DNA from: Cymbidium sinense
Lineage: Eukaryota > Streptophyta > Magnoliopsida > Asparagales > Orchidaceae
Length of the DNA stretch: 64,000 bases
Direction: 5' to 3'
NCBI GenBank assembly: GCA_021442155.1
Contig: CM038215.1
Coordinates: forward strand, 10,564,976-10,628,975
Below, in pieces: positions 48,851-60,029 of the stretch (position 1 is its first letter; every line of letters begins with the position of its first letter). The position numbers and the translations under genes are program-made. Below the pieces are notes generated by a model. It made no database searches. It was given only the letters and a program-made list of their open reading frames with translations, and was not told where the DNA came from.

Positions 48851-50036
48851 TATTTTTAGTTTCATTTGTGTGTGTATATATGAGGGGACACCACACAAAT
48901 CGTAGGATGTATATATTGTGATGATTGGGTATGACATCAAGGAACAATGCCCTATCTCGAAAGATAGAAATCACTACCCTACGGGTCCTAATAACTTAAT
49001 AAGGACTCCTAAGCAATGATGAGTCTTCAAAAATACCTGAGATTTTTTCCTTACTTTACATGGAAAAGTAAGTAGGGTTTATTTAAACTAGGTTCGTTAA
49101 GTTCGTTATGAAGGCATGCCCCCATAATTAATTACATCTTAAGAAAAATGAATCCCTAAATTATACTCTAGATTAAAGTAGGCGATTGTTGTCTCCAAAG
49201 AATTCAAAGATAGGACTATCAATAAATTTGTTGTATTTTAGCAGATCAAGTACGATAGATTAAAATGGAAGTGTTATTATCGAAACCAAAGGAGATGAGT
49301 ACGGAGTGCTCATGATACTAGTAAACCTAGTGAGTAGTCCAATCTATCCTATGATTGGGCTTTATATATTTGAAATTGAGGAGATTTATTTATTTGATTT
49401 GAGATTTTAATAGAAATCTTTTACTTATAATTCCACAATATAAGATTGTGGAAATTTGAGGTGAGGATTTTTGCTTATAGCCTGTAAAGAGAAATAATAA
49501 CCTCAAATCCTAAATCTAGGGAACTTAGGTGAGGGCCAAAGCATGACCTAAATCTAAGGTGAAAGTGGGTATATGGTTTACCTCTATAAGAGAGAGTAAA
49601 CCACCCAACTACTGGACTTATTACCATTTGGAGTGGTAGCCAGCTAATTCCTCCTACATTTTAAATCCATGTAGGCAAGTCATATGCTTTTGTGAGATGA
49701 CTAGGTTGTTATTATTTAGAAAAGAGACTAAGTCATTAAACGCACTCCCTGAGAGACTAGAGCATGGGGGGTATGAATAATGAATTAAATTCAATGCAAA
49801 TGCTTATCAAATTTTATTTAATTTAGGACTCTTTATTTTGACATAGGATATAGAATTTTGTATGCCTAAATGCATGAGAAGTTGATTATGGGCCAAATCA
49901 AAAGGGAACGAGATGTTCTTCCATCATAGGCTCTCAAAGGTTAAGCTTATTTTATCAGGCAAAGATGGAAGCCCTCTCTTAATAAGAGTGAAATTAGATG
50001 ATTATGCATGATATTAAGCATACAACATCCAGCTAA
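48851..50036. other. Non-repeat segment of unknown origin
   Basis: About 1.2 kb of balanced-composition DNA, abruptly different from the flanking arrays and without a long ORF. It contains the near-palindrome CCTATCTCGAAAGATAG (48951-48967) and GTAAACCACC/GTTTACC blocks near 49580-49600. It does not match the segment inside LINE-B. I do not recognise it. LTR retrotransposon non-coding DNA is possible. Confidence 0.4.
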
Positions 50037-51085
50037 GGGGTTGCTAAATATTTTATTATTTTGATTTAATACTTAGGTTTTTATATGAGATTATGAGTTG
50101 TTTTAAAAGTTTAGTTATGAGTTGTTAATGGGATTGAAAATTTATTTTTATCCTAAGAACCTAATCATCTATGTCATACACTAATTACCAATCATTAACA
50201 AACTATGAAAAGGCATGCCTTTTCTAATGCACAAGCTAAAAAAATATCAAATAATTTTTATAAAGCTATCATAAAAGAATAAAAGGCCGATACGGTCAGG
50301 TAATGTTGTACATCTCGAAAAGAAATGTGGGTAGCCGAGTTCTACCCTTATACAACCCGATTATAAGAGAATAATTACAATTACAAATGATGAATGTTAT
50401 GGGGGTTTTCATTCTTCATTCTTCTTTCTTCATTTCTTCATCTTCCATTTCTTCATTTGATTTGCTCTATTTTTTCTTTCTTTTTGGCTTGATTTGGATA
50501 TGATTGCTCCAAAGGCATCACATGGTACATAAGACTTGGTCTTATAACCAATGTTCAACCTAATCCCCCATAATACTCATCCTAATCCTAATGCAAAATG
50601 ACATTAAAAGAAGGAAAGCAAATCTAGCTACACATGCAAAACAAATGTTAGCTAATCACACCATACAACCCAAGCAATTATATGAATAATTTGGACTTAG
50701 CACCCCACACATGGGTAACCAAGCCCACCCATCCCAACATGGGATATTCTTAGGGGCTAAGCAACCTGCACAACAAAAAGCATTTATATTTTTATTTAGC
50801 GTCCCCTTAAGCAGAACCCCCTGCGAAAGCATAACTAGGCTAATATCGGCCTAACACCCAGACTACACACATACACCCTAACATCTAGTTTACAATAATA
50901 CATCACAAAATAAGCATACATCAAACCATATGCTGCCCTAACATAAAGATAAAAATGGTGACTTAATCTAATTTGTGTGAATTAAAGCTTGTGTGGTATG
51001 TCCTAACTAGGAGTTGTAATTTGTTAAGTGTGAGGGATTTAATTTATAAAGGGGTTGATTTTTCTTTAAGTGATTTTATTAATTT
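50037..51085. mobile_element. Dispersed repeat, second copy of the family at 14423-15400
   Basis: It starts with GGGGTTGCTAAA, as at 14423, and runs parallel for about 1 kb. Shared landmarks are AGTTATGAGTTGT, GAGTTCTACCCTTATACAAC (50338 and 14722), CATCACATGG, CACATGGGTAACCA, CAATAATACATCACAAA and GCTTGTGTGGTATGTC. A near-perfect GGGTAG..CTACCC hairpin occurs in both. The right end fades into T-rich telomere-like repeat at about 51085. No coding capacity; class not determined. Confidence 0.65.
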
Positions 51086-53640
51086 AAATATTTTACTTAG
51101 TGTTTTATGTTTAGGTTTCTATTTAGTTTATTTTAGGTTTAAGTTTAGATTTAATTTATTTTAGTTTAGTTTATTTTAGTTTAGGTTTAGGTTTATTTTA
51201 TTTTTAATTTAGGTTTAGGTTTTTTAATTTTTTATTTATTTTTAGTTTATTTTTTAGGTTTAGGTTTATATTTAGTTTTTATTTTATTATATTTTAAGTT
51301 TATTTGGTTTTTATTTCATGTTTAGTTTTATTTTATTTAAGTTTTTTATTCTTAGGTTTATTTTATTTTCAAGTTTAGTTTAAGTTTTTATTTATTTTAT
51401 TTTAGTTTATTTTTATTAGGTTATTTTTTTTATTTTTAGGTTTAAGTCTAAGTTTTAGTTTAGATTTTTATTTTACTTTATTTTCTTATTTTATTTATGT
51501 TTAGGATTTTTTATATATTTTATTTTTAGGTTTTATTTAATTTTGGTTTTGGTTTTTAAGTTTTTAGGGTTTTGTGTTTAGGGTTTAGGGTTTATGGTTT
51601 AGGATTTTAGGGTTTAGGGTTTTAGGTTTTAGGGTTTGGAGTTTAGTGTTTAGGCTTTAAGGTTGAAGGTTTTGAGGGTTTAGGTTTAGGGTTTAGGGTT
51701 TAGGGTTTAGTTTTTAGGGTTATCTTAGAGTTTATGGTTTTTTTTTATAAAATTAAGTAAACTAGTAGGTTTAAGTTTATTTAGTTTATTTTTTATTCTT
51801 AGGTTTATTTTAGGTTTATCTTGAGTACTATTTTAGTTTAATTCTTTAGGTTAAGGTTTTTATTTTATTTTTTTAGGTTTAGGTTTTACGTTTTTATTTT
51901 GTTTAGTTTATCTTAGTTTAGGTTTACATTTATTTTATTTCATTTCTATTTTAGGTTTTTTTTTTTTTATTTTAGGGTTTAGGTTTTTTTATTTATTTTT
52001 AGGTTTTATTTTTTAGGTTTAGTATTTTATTTTGTTTTTATTTTATTTTTATTTTGTTTTATTTTAGTATTATTTTGTTTTTATTTTATGTTTAGTTTTT
52101 ATTATTTAGGTTTTTTATTCTTTGGTTTATTTTAGGTTTATTTCAGGTTTTATTTATTTTAGTTTAGTTTATTTTAGTTTAGGTTTAGGGTTTAGGGTTT
52201 AGGGTTTAGGGTTTAGGGATGAGGGTTTTGGATTTTAGTGTTTAGGGTTTAGCATTTTAGGTTTAGGGTTTTAGGTTTAGGTTTTAGGATTTAGGGTTGT
52301 AGGTTTAGGGTTTAGGGTTTATGGTTAGTTTTAGGGTTTGGTTTTTAGGGTTTAGTGTTTATGGTTTAGGTTTTTAGGTTTTTATGTTATAGGGTTTAGG
52401 GTTTAGGGTAGTAGGTTTTACTTATTTTAATTTTCTTTATTTTAGTTTAGGTTTATGTTTATTTTATTTTGTTCATTTTAGGTTTACATTTTTTTTAGTT
52501 TAAAGTTTATCTTTTATTTTTTATTTATTTTTAGCTTTTATTTTTAGGCTTATTTTTTAGGTTTATTTTTAGGTTTATGTTTTTATTTAGTTTTAATTTT
52601 TTTTATTTCAGGTTAATTTTAATTTTATTTTATATTTAGTTTCTATTTTATTTAGGTTTTCTATTTTTAGGAGTATTTTATTTTTTAGTTTAGTTTAGTT
52701 TTAAAATTTTATTTTATTTTTTAGTTTAGGTTTAGGTTTAGGTTTAGGTTTAGGTTTTAGATTTGGTTTTTATTTTATTTTATTTTTTTATTTTATTTAG
52801 GTGTAGGTTTTTTTATTTATTTTATTTTTAGGTTTTATTTACTTCACGTTTATGTTTTTATGTTTTTAGGGTTTAGGGTATTAGGGTTTAGGGTTTAGGG
52901 TTTAAGTCTTATTTATTTTATTTTAGGTTTATGTTTACCTTATATTATTTATTTTAGGTTTAGTTTTTTTTAGTTTAAGGTTTAGGTTTTATTTTTTTTT
53001 TTTTTAGGTTTGGGTTTAGGTTTAGTTTATTTTAGTTTTTATTTATTTTAGTTAAGTTTATTTTAGTTTAGGTTTAGGTTTATTTTATTTTTATTTTAGG
53101 TTTAGGTTTCTTTTTGTTTAGGCTTTAGGTTTTAATTTTTATTTCTTTTTAGGTTTATTTTCTAGATTTAGGTTTTTATTTAGTTTTTGTTTTATTTTAT
53201 TTTATTTTATGTTTATTGTATTTTTATTTTAGGTTTAGTTTTAATTTTATTTAGATTTTAATTTTTTTTAGTTTAGTTTAAGTTTTAATTTATTTTATTG
53301 TAGTTCAATTTTTATTTTTTATTTTATTAGATTTTTAGATTTAGGTTTAGATTTAGGTCTAGGTATATGTTTTAGTTTAGGCTTTTATTTTATTTTATTT
53401 TTATTTTATTTTGGTTTAGATTTTATTTTTTATTTTATTTTAATTTTTTTATTTAGGTCATGTTTAAGTTTTTGTCTTTTTAGGGTTTAGGGTTTAGAGT
53501 TAGTTGAGGGTTTAGGGTTTAAGGTTTGGGGTTTAGGGTTCAGGGTTTAGGATTTATGGTTTTGGGGTTTAGGGTTTAGGGTTTATGGTTTAGGGTTTTA
53601 AGGCTTTAGGGTTTAGGATTTAGGGTTTAGGGTTTTGGTT
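51086..53640 (+). repeat. Composite telomere-like repeat
   Basis: T-rich block with TTTTTTATTCTTAGGTTTA near 51344, TTTAGGG block, joint AATTAAGTAAACTAGTAGG near 51750, a further T-rich block with TTTTTTATTCTTTGG near 52117 and a TTTTCTATTTTTAGG variant near 52657, and a TTTAGGG block before GRP module 7. No gene seen. Confidence 0.9.
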
Positions 53641-54081
53641 TTTTTTTATGGTGAACAAATTCAAATTCAACATTTCTTCTTTTGGAATTCATCAACCAAG
53701 TAACACACCAAGTTTTCTAGGACACAAAACATAGATAAAAAATGTGCACGTATAGAGAAAATAAAAAACCATAGGTAACTAGAACCATCTCTATTGTAAA
53801 GACAGTTCAATAAGCAACAGATCGGATTAGCCATTCTTCAATTTCTCTAGAACCCATTAGAACCACCCCAGCCTCTCGAGCAGAATCCACCATCATAATC
53901 GCCACCACCACCATGGGCGTAACCTTATTCCTCCGTCTCCAACTACCACTTCCCCACCACCACCTCCATATCCGCACTATAGATCCCCATCCTATGATAA
54001 GCGCCATCTCTTCACCTCCATCGTTAGATAGGCGAGGCGGTTGATGGTGATGTTCCAGCCATCAAGGTTCTGGCTATTCTT
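53641..54081 (-). pseudogene. GRP module 7: 5'-truncated glycine-rich RNA-binding protein fragment
   Basis: The module boundary (CTATTCTTAGGG at 54073-54084), an RRM end (NLDGWNITINR on minus near 54030-54065), a shortened Gly/Ser/Trp-rich tail in broken frames, and the 3' UTR (53650-53815) are present. The 3' end is a T-run at 53639-53647. The tail is about 60 bases shorter than in modules 2, 3 and 5. Confidence 0.78.
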
Positions 54082-54712
54082 AGGGTTTAGGTTAATTAGG
54101 TTTTAGGGTTTAGGTTTACTTTTTTTAATTTATTTCATTACTTTAGGTTAAAATTTAGGGTTTATGGTTTAGGGTTAGGGTTTAGGGCTAGGTTTTTATG
54201 GTTTATGCTTTTAGGGTTTAGGGTTTACGATTAGGGTTTAGGGTTTTAGGGTTTAAGATTTAGGGTTAGGGTTTAGGGTTTAGGGTTTAGGTTTTGTGTT
54301 TTGGATTTAGGGTTTAAGGTTTAGGGTTAGCTTAGGGTTTAGGGTTAGTATAGGGTTTAGGGTTTAAGGTTTTAGTTTAGGGTTTAGGGTTTAAGGTTTA
54401 GGGTTTTAGGTTAAGGTTTAGGGTTTAGGGTTTAAGGTTTAAGGTTAGATTAGGGATTGGGGTTTAGGGTTTAGGGTATTTTAGGGTTTTCAGTTTTGGG
54501 TTTTTTAGGGTTTAAGGTTTAGGGTTATAGGTTTTAGGTTGTAGGTTTAGGGTAAGTTTTAGGGTTTATGGTTTAGTGTTTAGGATTTAGGGTTTAGGGA
54601 TTTAGGGTTTAGGGTTTAGTGTTTATGGTTTATATAGTTAGGGTTTAAGGTTTAGAGTTTAGGTTATAGGTCTAGGGTTTATGTTTTAGTTTAGGGTTTT
54701 GGTTTTTGGGTT
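54082..54712 (+). repeat. Telomere-like TTTAGGG array
   Basis: Dense TTTAGGG and variants without the T-rich block, so this inter-module unit is only about 630 bases. No gene seen. Confidence 0.9.
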
Positions 54713-54800
54713 ATTTTTTTTAATAGAGAACAAATTAATATTCAAGATTTCTTTTTTTCAATTTTTAGTATAGGGTCAAGGTTTTGCCAATTCTTAGTTT
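54713..54800 (-). pseudogene. GRP module 8: only the two ends remain
   Basis: The 3' UTR terminus (AATAGAGAACAAATTAATATT on plus, beside a T-run at 54713-54721) is joined within about 40 bases to the RRM boundary (CAAGGTTTTGCCAATTCTTAG). The glycine tail and most of the 3' UTR have been deleted. Recognisable only by comparison with the other seven copies. Confidence 0.7.
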
Positions 54801-55738
54801 AAATGTTTTTTATATTTTATTACTAGATAATTAGGATTTGTTAGGTTTAGTTTAGAGATTGATTATTAAATTAGTTTTTTAAAATTTTAAAATTAAAGTT
54901 TAAGTTTAGGGAGGTTTTAGGGTTTTGATTTAGGTTTAGGTTTTAGGGTTTAGTTTAGGTTTAGTTTAAGGTTTAGAGTTTAGGTTATTTTAGATTAGGT
55001 TAGGTTTAATTTATTTTTAATTATTTATTTAGGTTTTATTTTATTTTTTAGATTTAGGTTTAGGTTTATTTTTTATTAGTTTTATTTTAATTTATTTTTT
55101 AGTTTATATTATATTTTTTATTTTAGGTTTTATTTATTTTATTTTTATTTTTTAGGTTTTTATTTTATTTTTATTTTAGGTTTATTTATTTTTTTATTTT
55201 AGGTTATTATTTTAGTTTATTTTATTTTATTTAGTTTAGGTTTATTTTTATTATTTATTTTAGGTTTAGGTTTATTTTTTATTTTAGGTTTAGGTTTTTT
55301 ATTTATTTTATTTTAGGATTTTATTTTTAGTTTAGGTTTAGGTTTATTTTTATTTATTTTTTAGGTTTATTTTTTTTTAGGTTTATTTTTTAGGTTTAGG
55401 TTTTATTTATTTTATTTTTTTAGTTTTATTATTTTGTTTAGTTTTAATTTATTGAGGATTTTTTATTCTTTGGTTTATTTTATTTTTTAGTTTAGTTTAG
55501 GTTTTTCTTTATTTTATTTTATTTTTTTTCAGGTTTAGGTTTAGGTTTTAGTTTAGATATTTATTTTATTTTATATTTTTATTTTATTTAGGTTGGGGTT
55601 TTTTTAAGTATTTTATTTTTAGGTTTTATTTTGTTTAGGTTTAGGTTTTAAGGTTTTTAAGGTTTAGGGTTTACGGTTTAGGGTTTAGGGTTTAGGGTTT
55701 AGGCTTTTAGGGTTTACGGTTTAGGGTTTAGGGTTTAG
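54801..55738 (+). repeat. T-rich composite telomere-like repeat
   Basis: T-rich block with TTTTTTATTCTTTGGTTTA near 55449, ending in TTTAGGG units. The joint motif is not clear in this unit. No gene seen. Confidence 0.88.
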
Positions 55739-56044
55739 GCCATAGAAGAATGGCCTATTCCCCTGCTTAGCGCCGAGACCAGCCTTTGAGGATCGAACCT
55801 TATCGCTTTTTTTAATCAGCTCAATCATGGTGATAATTTCAATAGTACCCTTGTTAATCATAATTGGGATGTTGAGAACCTAGAAAGAAGTCTATGATGG
55901 ATCCAGACCTGTGTTTCCTGGAGGAACCACAACATCAATAGGTGCAACAAGACCAACATAGGCAGGAGCACCAACTTTATATTTCGCAACCTCTTCGCTA
56001 ACTTCTTTAAGATCACCTTCCATAAAAATCAGCTCAACCGTGGT
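55739..56044 (-). pseudogene. RPP0: Internal fragment of the 60S ribosomal stalk protein P0 gene
   Basis: On minus, from 56044, the frame reads [19 protein letters not shown], then [20 protein letters not shown], then [17 protein letters not shown] and a decayed stretch ending RPFFY. This matches the middle of plant P0, the anchor of the ribosomal stalk (uL10 family), which helps recruit elongation factors. Two in-frame TAG stops lie near 55888-55910, both where plant P0 has Gln, and one Phe codon between them is missing. The fragment has no start, end or poly(A), is flanked on both sides by TTTAGGG-type repeat and shows no intron. About 100 of the usual 320 residues are present. Confidence 0.9.
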
Positions 56045-56907
56045 TTAATGTTTAAGGTTTTAGGATTTATGCTTTTAGGGTTTAAGGTTTAGGTTTAGGG
56101 TTTATGGTTTAAGGTTTATGGTTTAAGGTTTAGGGTTTAGGATATAAGGTTTCGGGTTTATGGTTTAGGGTTTAGGGTTGTAGATTTAGTATTGTAGGTT
56201 TAGGGTTTAGTGTTTAGGATTTAGGGTTTAGTATTTTAAAACAAAAAATTAAACTTGTAGGTTTAGGTTTATTTAGTTTATTTACAATATTTATTATTTA
56301 TTTTAGTTTATATTATTTTTTATTTTTATTTAGGTTTATCTTTTATTTTTATTTAGTTTTGTTTATTTATTTTGGTTTATTGTTTTTATTTTAGTATATT
56401 TTTTAGGTTTAGGTTTATTTTTTAGTTATCTTTTATTTTTATTTTATTTTTTAGGTTTAGGTTTTATTATTTATTTGTAGGTTTAGGTTTAGGTTTTTAT
56501 TTTATTTTTTAGGTTTATGTTTTAGGTTTTATTGCAAGTTTATTTTTAGGTTTTATCTTTTAGTTTAGGTTTATGTTTATTTTTAGTTTATTTTATTTTA
56601 TTTAGTTTGGGTTTAGGTTTAGGTTTAGTTTATTTTAGGTTTAGGTTTAGGTTTAGTTTCTTTTAGTTTAGGTTTAGATTTATTTTATTTTATTTTTATT
56701 ATAGGTTTAGTTTTTTTTTAGTTTAGGGTTTAGGTTTTATTTATCTATTTATTTTTAGGTTTATTTATTAGGTTTAGGTTTTTATTTAGTTTTTATTTTA
56801 TTTTATTTTAGGTTTACTTTATTTTTATTTTACATTTAGTTTTTAATCTATTTAGGTTTTTTGTTCTTAGGTTTATTTTATTTTTTAGTTTAGTTTAGGG
56901 TTTAGAG
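56045..56907 (+). repeat. Composite telomere-like repeat unit
   Basis: TTTAGGG block, joint AAAATTAAACTTGTAGG near 56247, T-rich block with TTTTTTGTTCTTAGGTTTA near 56857, ending in AGGGTTTAGAG (56897-56907) next to the poly(A) of LINE-E. No gene seen. Confidence 0.9.
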
Positions 56908-56966
56908 TTTTTTTAACTAAAAAGATTTTATTGCTCAGAAAATAGGTACAAGAAGATCATATTAGA

Positions 56967-57032
56967 GACTAAACTCAAAAAGAAAAAAAAACTACTGCTC
57001 AAATGAGCTATAGTAAAATCCTGAGTTTAGTC
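56967..57032 (-). other. Predicted 3'-terminal stem-loop of LINE-E
   Basis: GACTAAACTCA (56967-56977) and TGAGTTTAGTC (57022-57032) form a perfect 11-bp stem. The inner hairpin GCTC-AAAT-GAGC is at 56997-57008. Stem bases differ from LINE-B and LINE-D while pairing is kept. Confidence 0.68.
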
Positions 57033-58189
57033 CCTAAACAAATTCATTAAAGAGCAATAAAGAAAAAAACAAAGATGAAACTAAAAAACAAAAGACAAGG
57101 GGAAGAATCCATGGAGCTCAAAGAACCTCAAGAGAAGAAGATCCATAAGAAGGAAACGCAACCTGGCAACAACTCTAGCCATTTAAGAAAAAAGAGACCA
57201 TTAGTAAGACTCTAGCTCCCTCCAAGAAGAAGAAAAGACAAACTAAAAAAGAGAACCTACAACCTGCAAGAAATCTAAGCTTGAAAGAGATCAGAAAACA
57301 TAAAGAGAAAAAAACATAGGCTCAGATATGAGGAAAGTAGTATAATCACAATAATGAGGAGCATCAAATCCTAAGTGTATCCAGCTTCAAAGAAGGCTTA
57401 CAAATAGGAAAAGTCACCAGCCACAAAAATATCAAGGAAAAAATCCATCATATCATCATAGCCATCCCAACCAAAGAAAAATACAAATCAATCATAATAG
57501 CCATCCAACCAAAGAAAAAGTGAAGCTAGGGAAAGAGAAAGAGAGAGGAGAGCAACATATAAAATCAACAAAAGGCAATCCCAATAAAACCAAATATGAA
57601 CACCTCTTAAAAAAGAGGGAGAAAAGAAGCTCAAAGCCTAAAAAAAATGAAAAGAGTCCTCAAAGATAAGACCAGCAAGAAACAACACCAATCCAAAATC
57701 AAGACAGCCCAGAGCCCACAACAACTAATCTAAAACCCACCAAGGAACCAACCAAAGGAAGGAAACAATAAATGGGCAACCACACAATAGAGCACCCAAG
57801 AAAAATAGCCAGGAAGAACAAGACTAAACCAACAAAAAAAAGAAAGAAGACCAAAAGCTAAAATAAACAACTAAAGAAAACCAATGGACAAATCACATGC
57901 AGGACAAAAGCCAACCTACAGACAAGAAGAGCAAAGCACCAACCAAAGAAAGGCAAGCCAATAGGAATAAAGCCACCAGCACAAAACCAACCAGCCAAAG
58001 GGCACCAAAAAAAACTCAGCAAATAGGAAGCAAGAATCTCCAAGCCAGAAGGAGAAAAATTAGCCAAGAAGCCAATACTCTAGCTACCAAGAAAAGACAC
58101 AGTAAAAGCTCAACCAAAAGAGGAAAAACCAGCCAAAAGGAAAAACCTCCCAAGGACACGAGAGATTATTTCTAAGAAGCTTTGGAATG
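57033..58189 (-). other. LINE-E 3' untranslated region
   Basis: On plus it is A-rich with many AACCA/AAAGAA words; on minus it is T/G-rich like the 3' regions of the other LINEs. Short open frames in both strands (57858-58067, 57897-58175) overlap and have only low-complexity content. Confidence 0.65.
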
Positions 58190-60029
58190 AGTAACCCTCG
58201 ATAAGTGAGGAGGGGCATAAATCTAAACACTTTGTTTCTTTTTCTTCTTGTAAATAGTTTTATAACCATGCCATTTCTTCAAAACATCTTTATCTGAAAT
58301 GAATCAATATTATTATAAAAGGCACAGGGATCAGTAGAAGCTATCAATTTCAAAGAAGAGCATTCAGAATCATCCACAACATTAGACAAAGAAAAATCAA
58401 AATAGTATGCATTTCAAAACTAGAAGTGAAAGAACGAGCATAAACAGCTTTATTAAAAAGACAATTATCAATATTTTCAACTTCCAACAAAATCTGACGA
58501 GTCTCCTCCCTATCTTCATTCATAAAAGAAGCAAGAGAAGTAGAATCTAGATTTTCAGTACAATCTTCATGTAAGGGATTAAAATAAGATTCAAATCCCT
58601 TAGAAACACATAGCGTATTACCAAAATTCTAAACATAATTACCACCCATAAAAAACCATCATTTTGATCGAAACATAACTATTCACAGTGAGAGAATTGT
58701 CACAGGTATCTAAATCTTATTTTTTAAAAGAAGGATCACCAATATTAACAAGATTGTCACGACCAAAAGTTGAAATATTAGAAATAAGAACATTCTTTTC
58801 ACCACCATTCTTAATCAAATAAAGCAAAGAAATAGTCTTTTTTCCATGATCTAAAGCAAACATAGGAAAAAGAGAAACAACATCTAACTGATTGGAAGAA
58901 ATGGTGTTAGCATCAACAATATTCAAACCATCATTATGAAAAGACATATGCACAACATCCAAACCATTAGAATCGTTAACCATAGCCTCTAAAGTCTTCC
59001 CTTTAAGAGAATCATCAAAAGAAACACTTAGAGCATGATTATTAGTTAAAACTTTTTTAGAAACATGAAAATTACCATTCACATTCGACAAATCATTAAT
59101 AAGTAAAACTTTTTCAGAAGATTCAGAAATCTGGTTTTGCAAAACATCAAAATTTTGAAAACCAGATTTTCCTTTATCCAACTTGAGAGAATCATCAGTT
59201 TTTTCTACAATTGAATTTTTATTGGTGATTTTCTTCCTAAGAGAGGGATGAGCAATAAAGCATTCAAAATTTCATGCCCATGAATCTTACAATGATTACA
59301 AAAAATGGGAAAGTTCTCAAAAATAACTTTTTGAAAGTAATCTCAATTCTTGAACCCAACCAAATTTCTTTCGGATATTTTTTAGTAATATCAATTTCTA
59401 CAAGAATTCTAGCAACATATGATCTAGAAGAAGTAGTTGTTGCTTGATCAACTTGCAGAGGCTGACCAAAAATCAACCTAATAGCATAAATAATCTGATG
59501 ATTAAATAGATGAATCCGCAAGTTATGTAAAGAAATCCAAATGGGAACAATAGGAGACTCTTCATTAACATCAAACATAGGTGTCCACTTCAGAATACAG
59601 ATTTGATAATTAAAAGCATAGTAAGAATGCCTAGAAAAAGTACTTCCATAATCAAGTTCATTAGAAAGTTTAATCAGAACAAGCCTTGCATCAAATAGCC
59701 TAATAAAAAAAGAATAAGATAAATTAAAGCTATGAAAAAATAACGAATATCTTCCATCTTTGGTCGTTTAAATGAAAACTTTCCAATCAATGAAAAAGCA
59801 AAAGGCTCAGCTAATTATTCAATATCCTCATCTAAAATCATAATTGTTGACCTTTAAAGTGAAGCAAATTCAAAGGAGGCTATGGAGAATTCTTACTAGC
59901 TAAAGCCTCTTTGAAAGATTTAGTAACAATAGGTAATTTAGAGGTAGGATTACGCAAAAAATTTGATGTCCTAGTGGAATCCATCGGCACATGGGATTTA
60001 CCCCATGGATTTGATGAAGCCGATGCCAT
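58190..60029 (-). pseudogene. LINE-E ORF1 remnant (DUF4283-like plus CCHC)
   Basis: The start ATG is at 60027-60029 on minus: MASASSNPWGKSHVPMDS opens the frame, followed by SKLPIVTKSFKEALASKNSP. The DUF4283-like region (about 59400-59850) includes EESPIVPIWISLHNLR and LFNHQIIYAIRLIFGQPLQV. The knuckle near 59270-59305 reads CNHCKIHGH, followed by a 1-base deletion that shifts the final Cys out of frame. A long Ser/Asn/Asp-rich C-terminal part (58717-59181, 154 codons open) is conserved in style but not in sequence with LINE-A. There are few stops, so it is less decayed than the other ORF1 copies. Confidence 0.85.

Noticed and set aside
48951..48967. Possible regulatory palindrome CCTATCTCGAAAGATAG
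   Set aside because: A single short near-palindrome without a gene next to it; no support for function.
57897..58175. Lys/Thr/Gln-rich 92-codon open frame on plus
   Set aside because: Antisense to the LINE-E 3' region, low complexity, and without a counterpart in the other LINEs.
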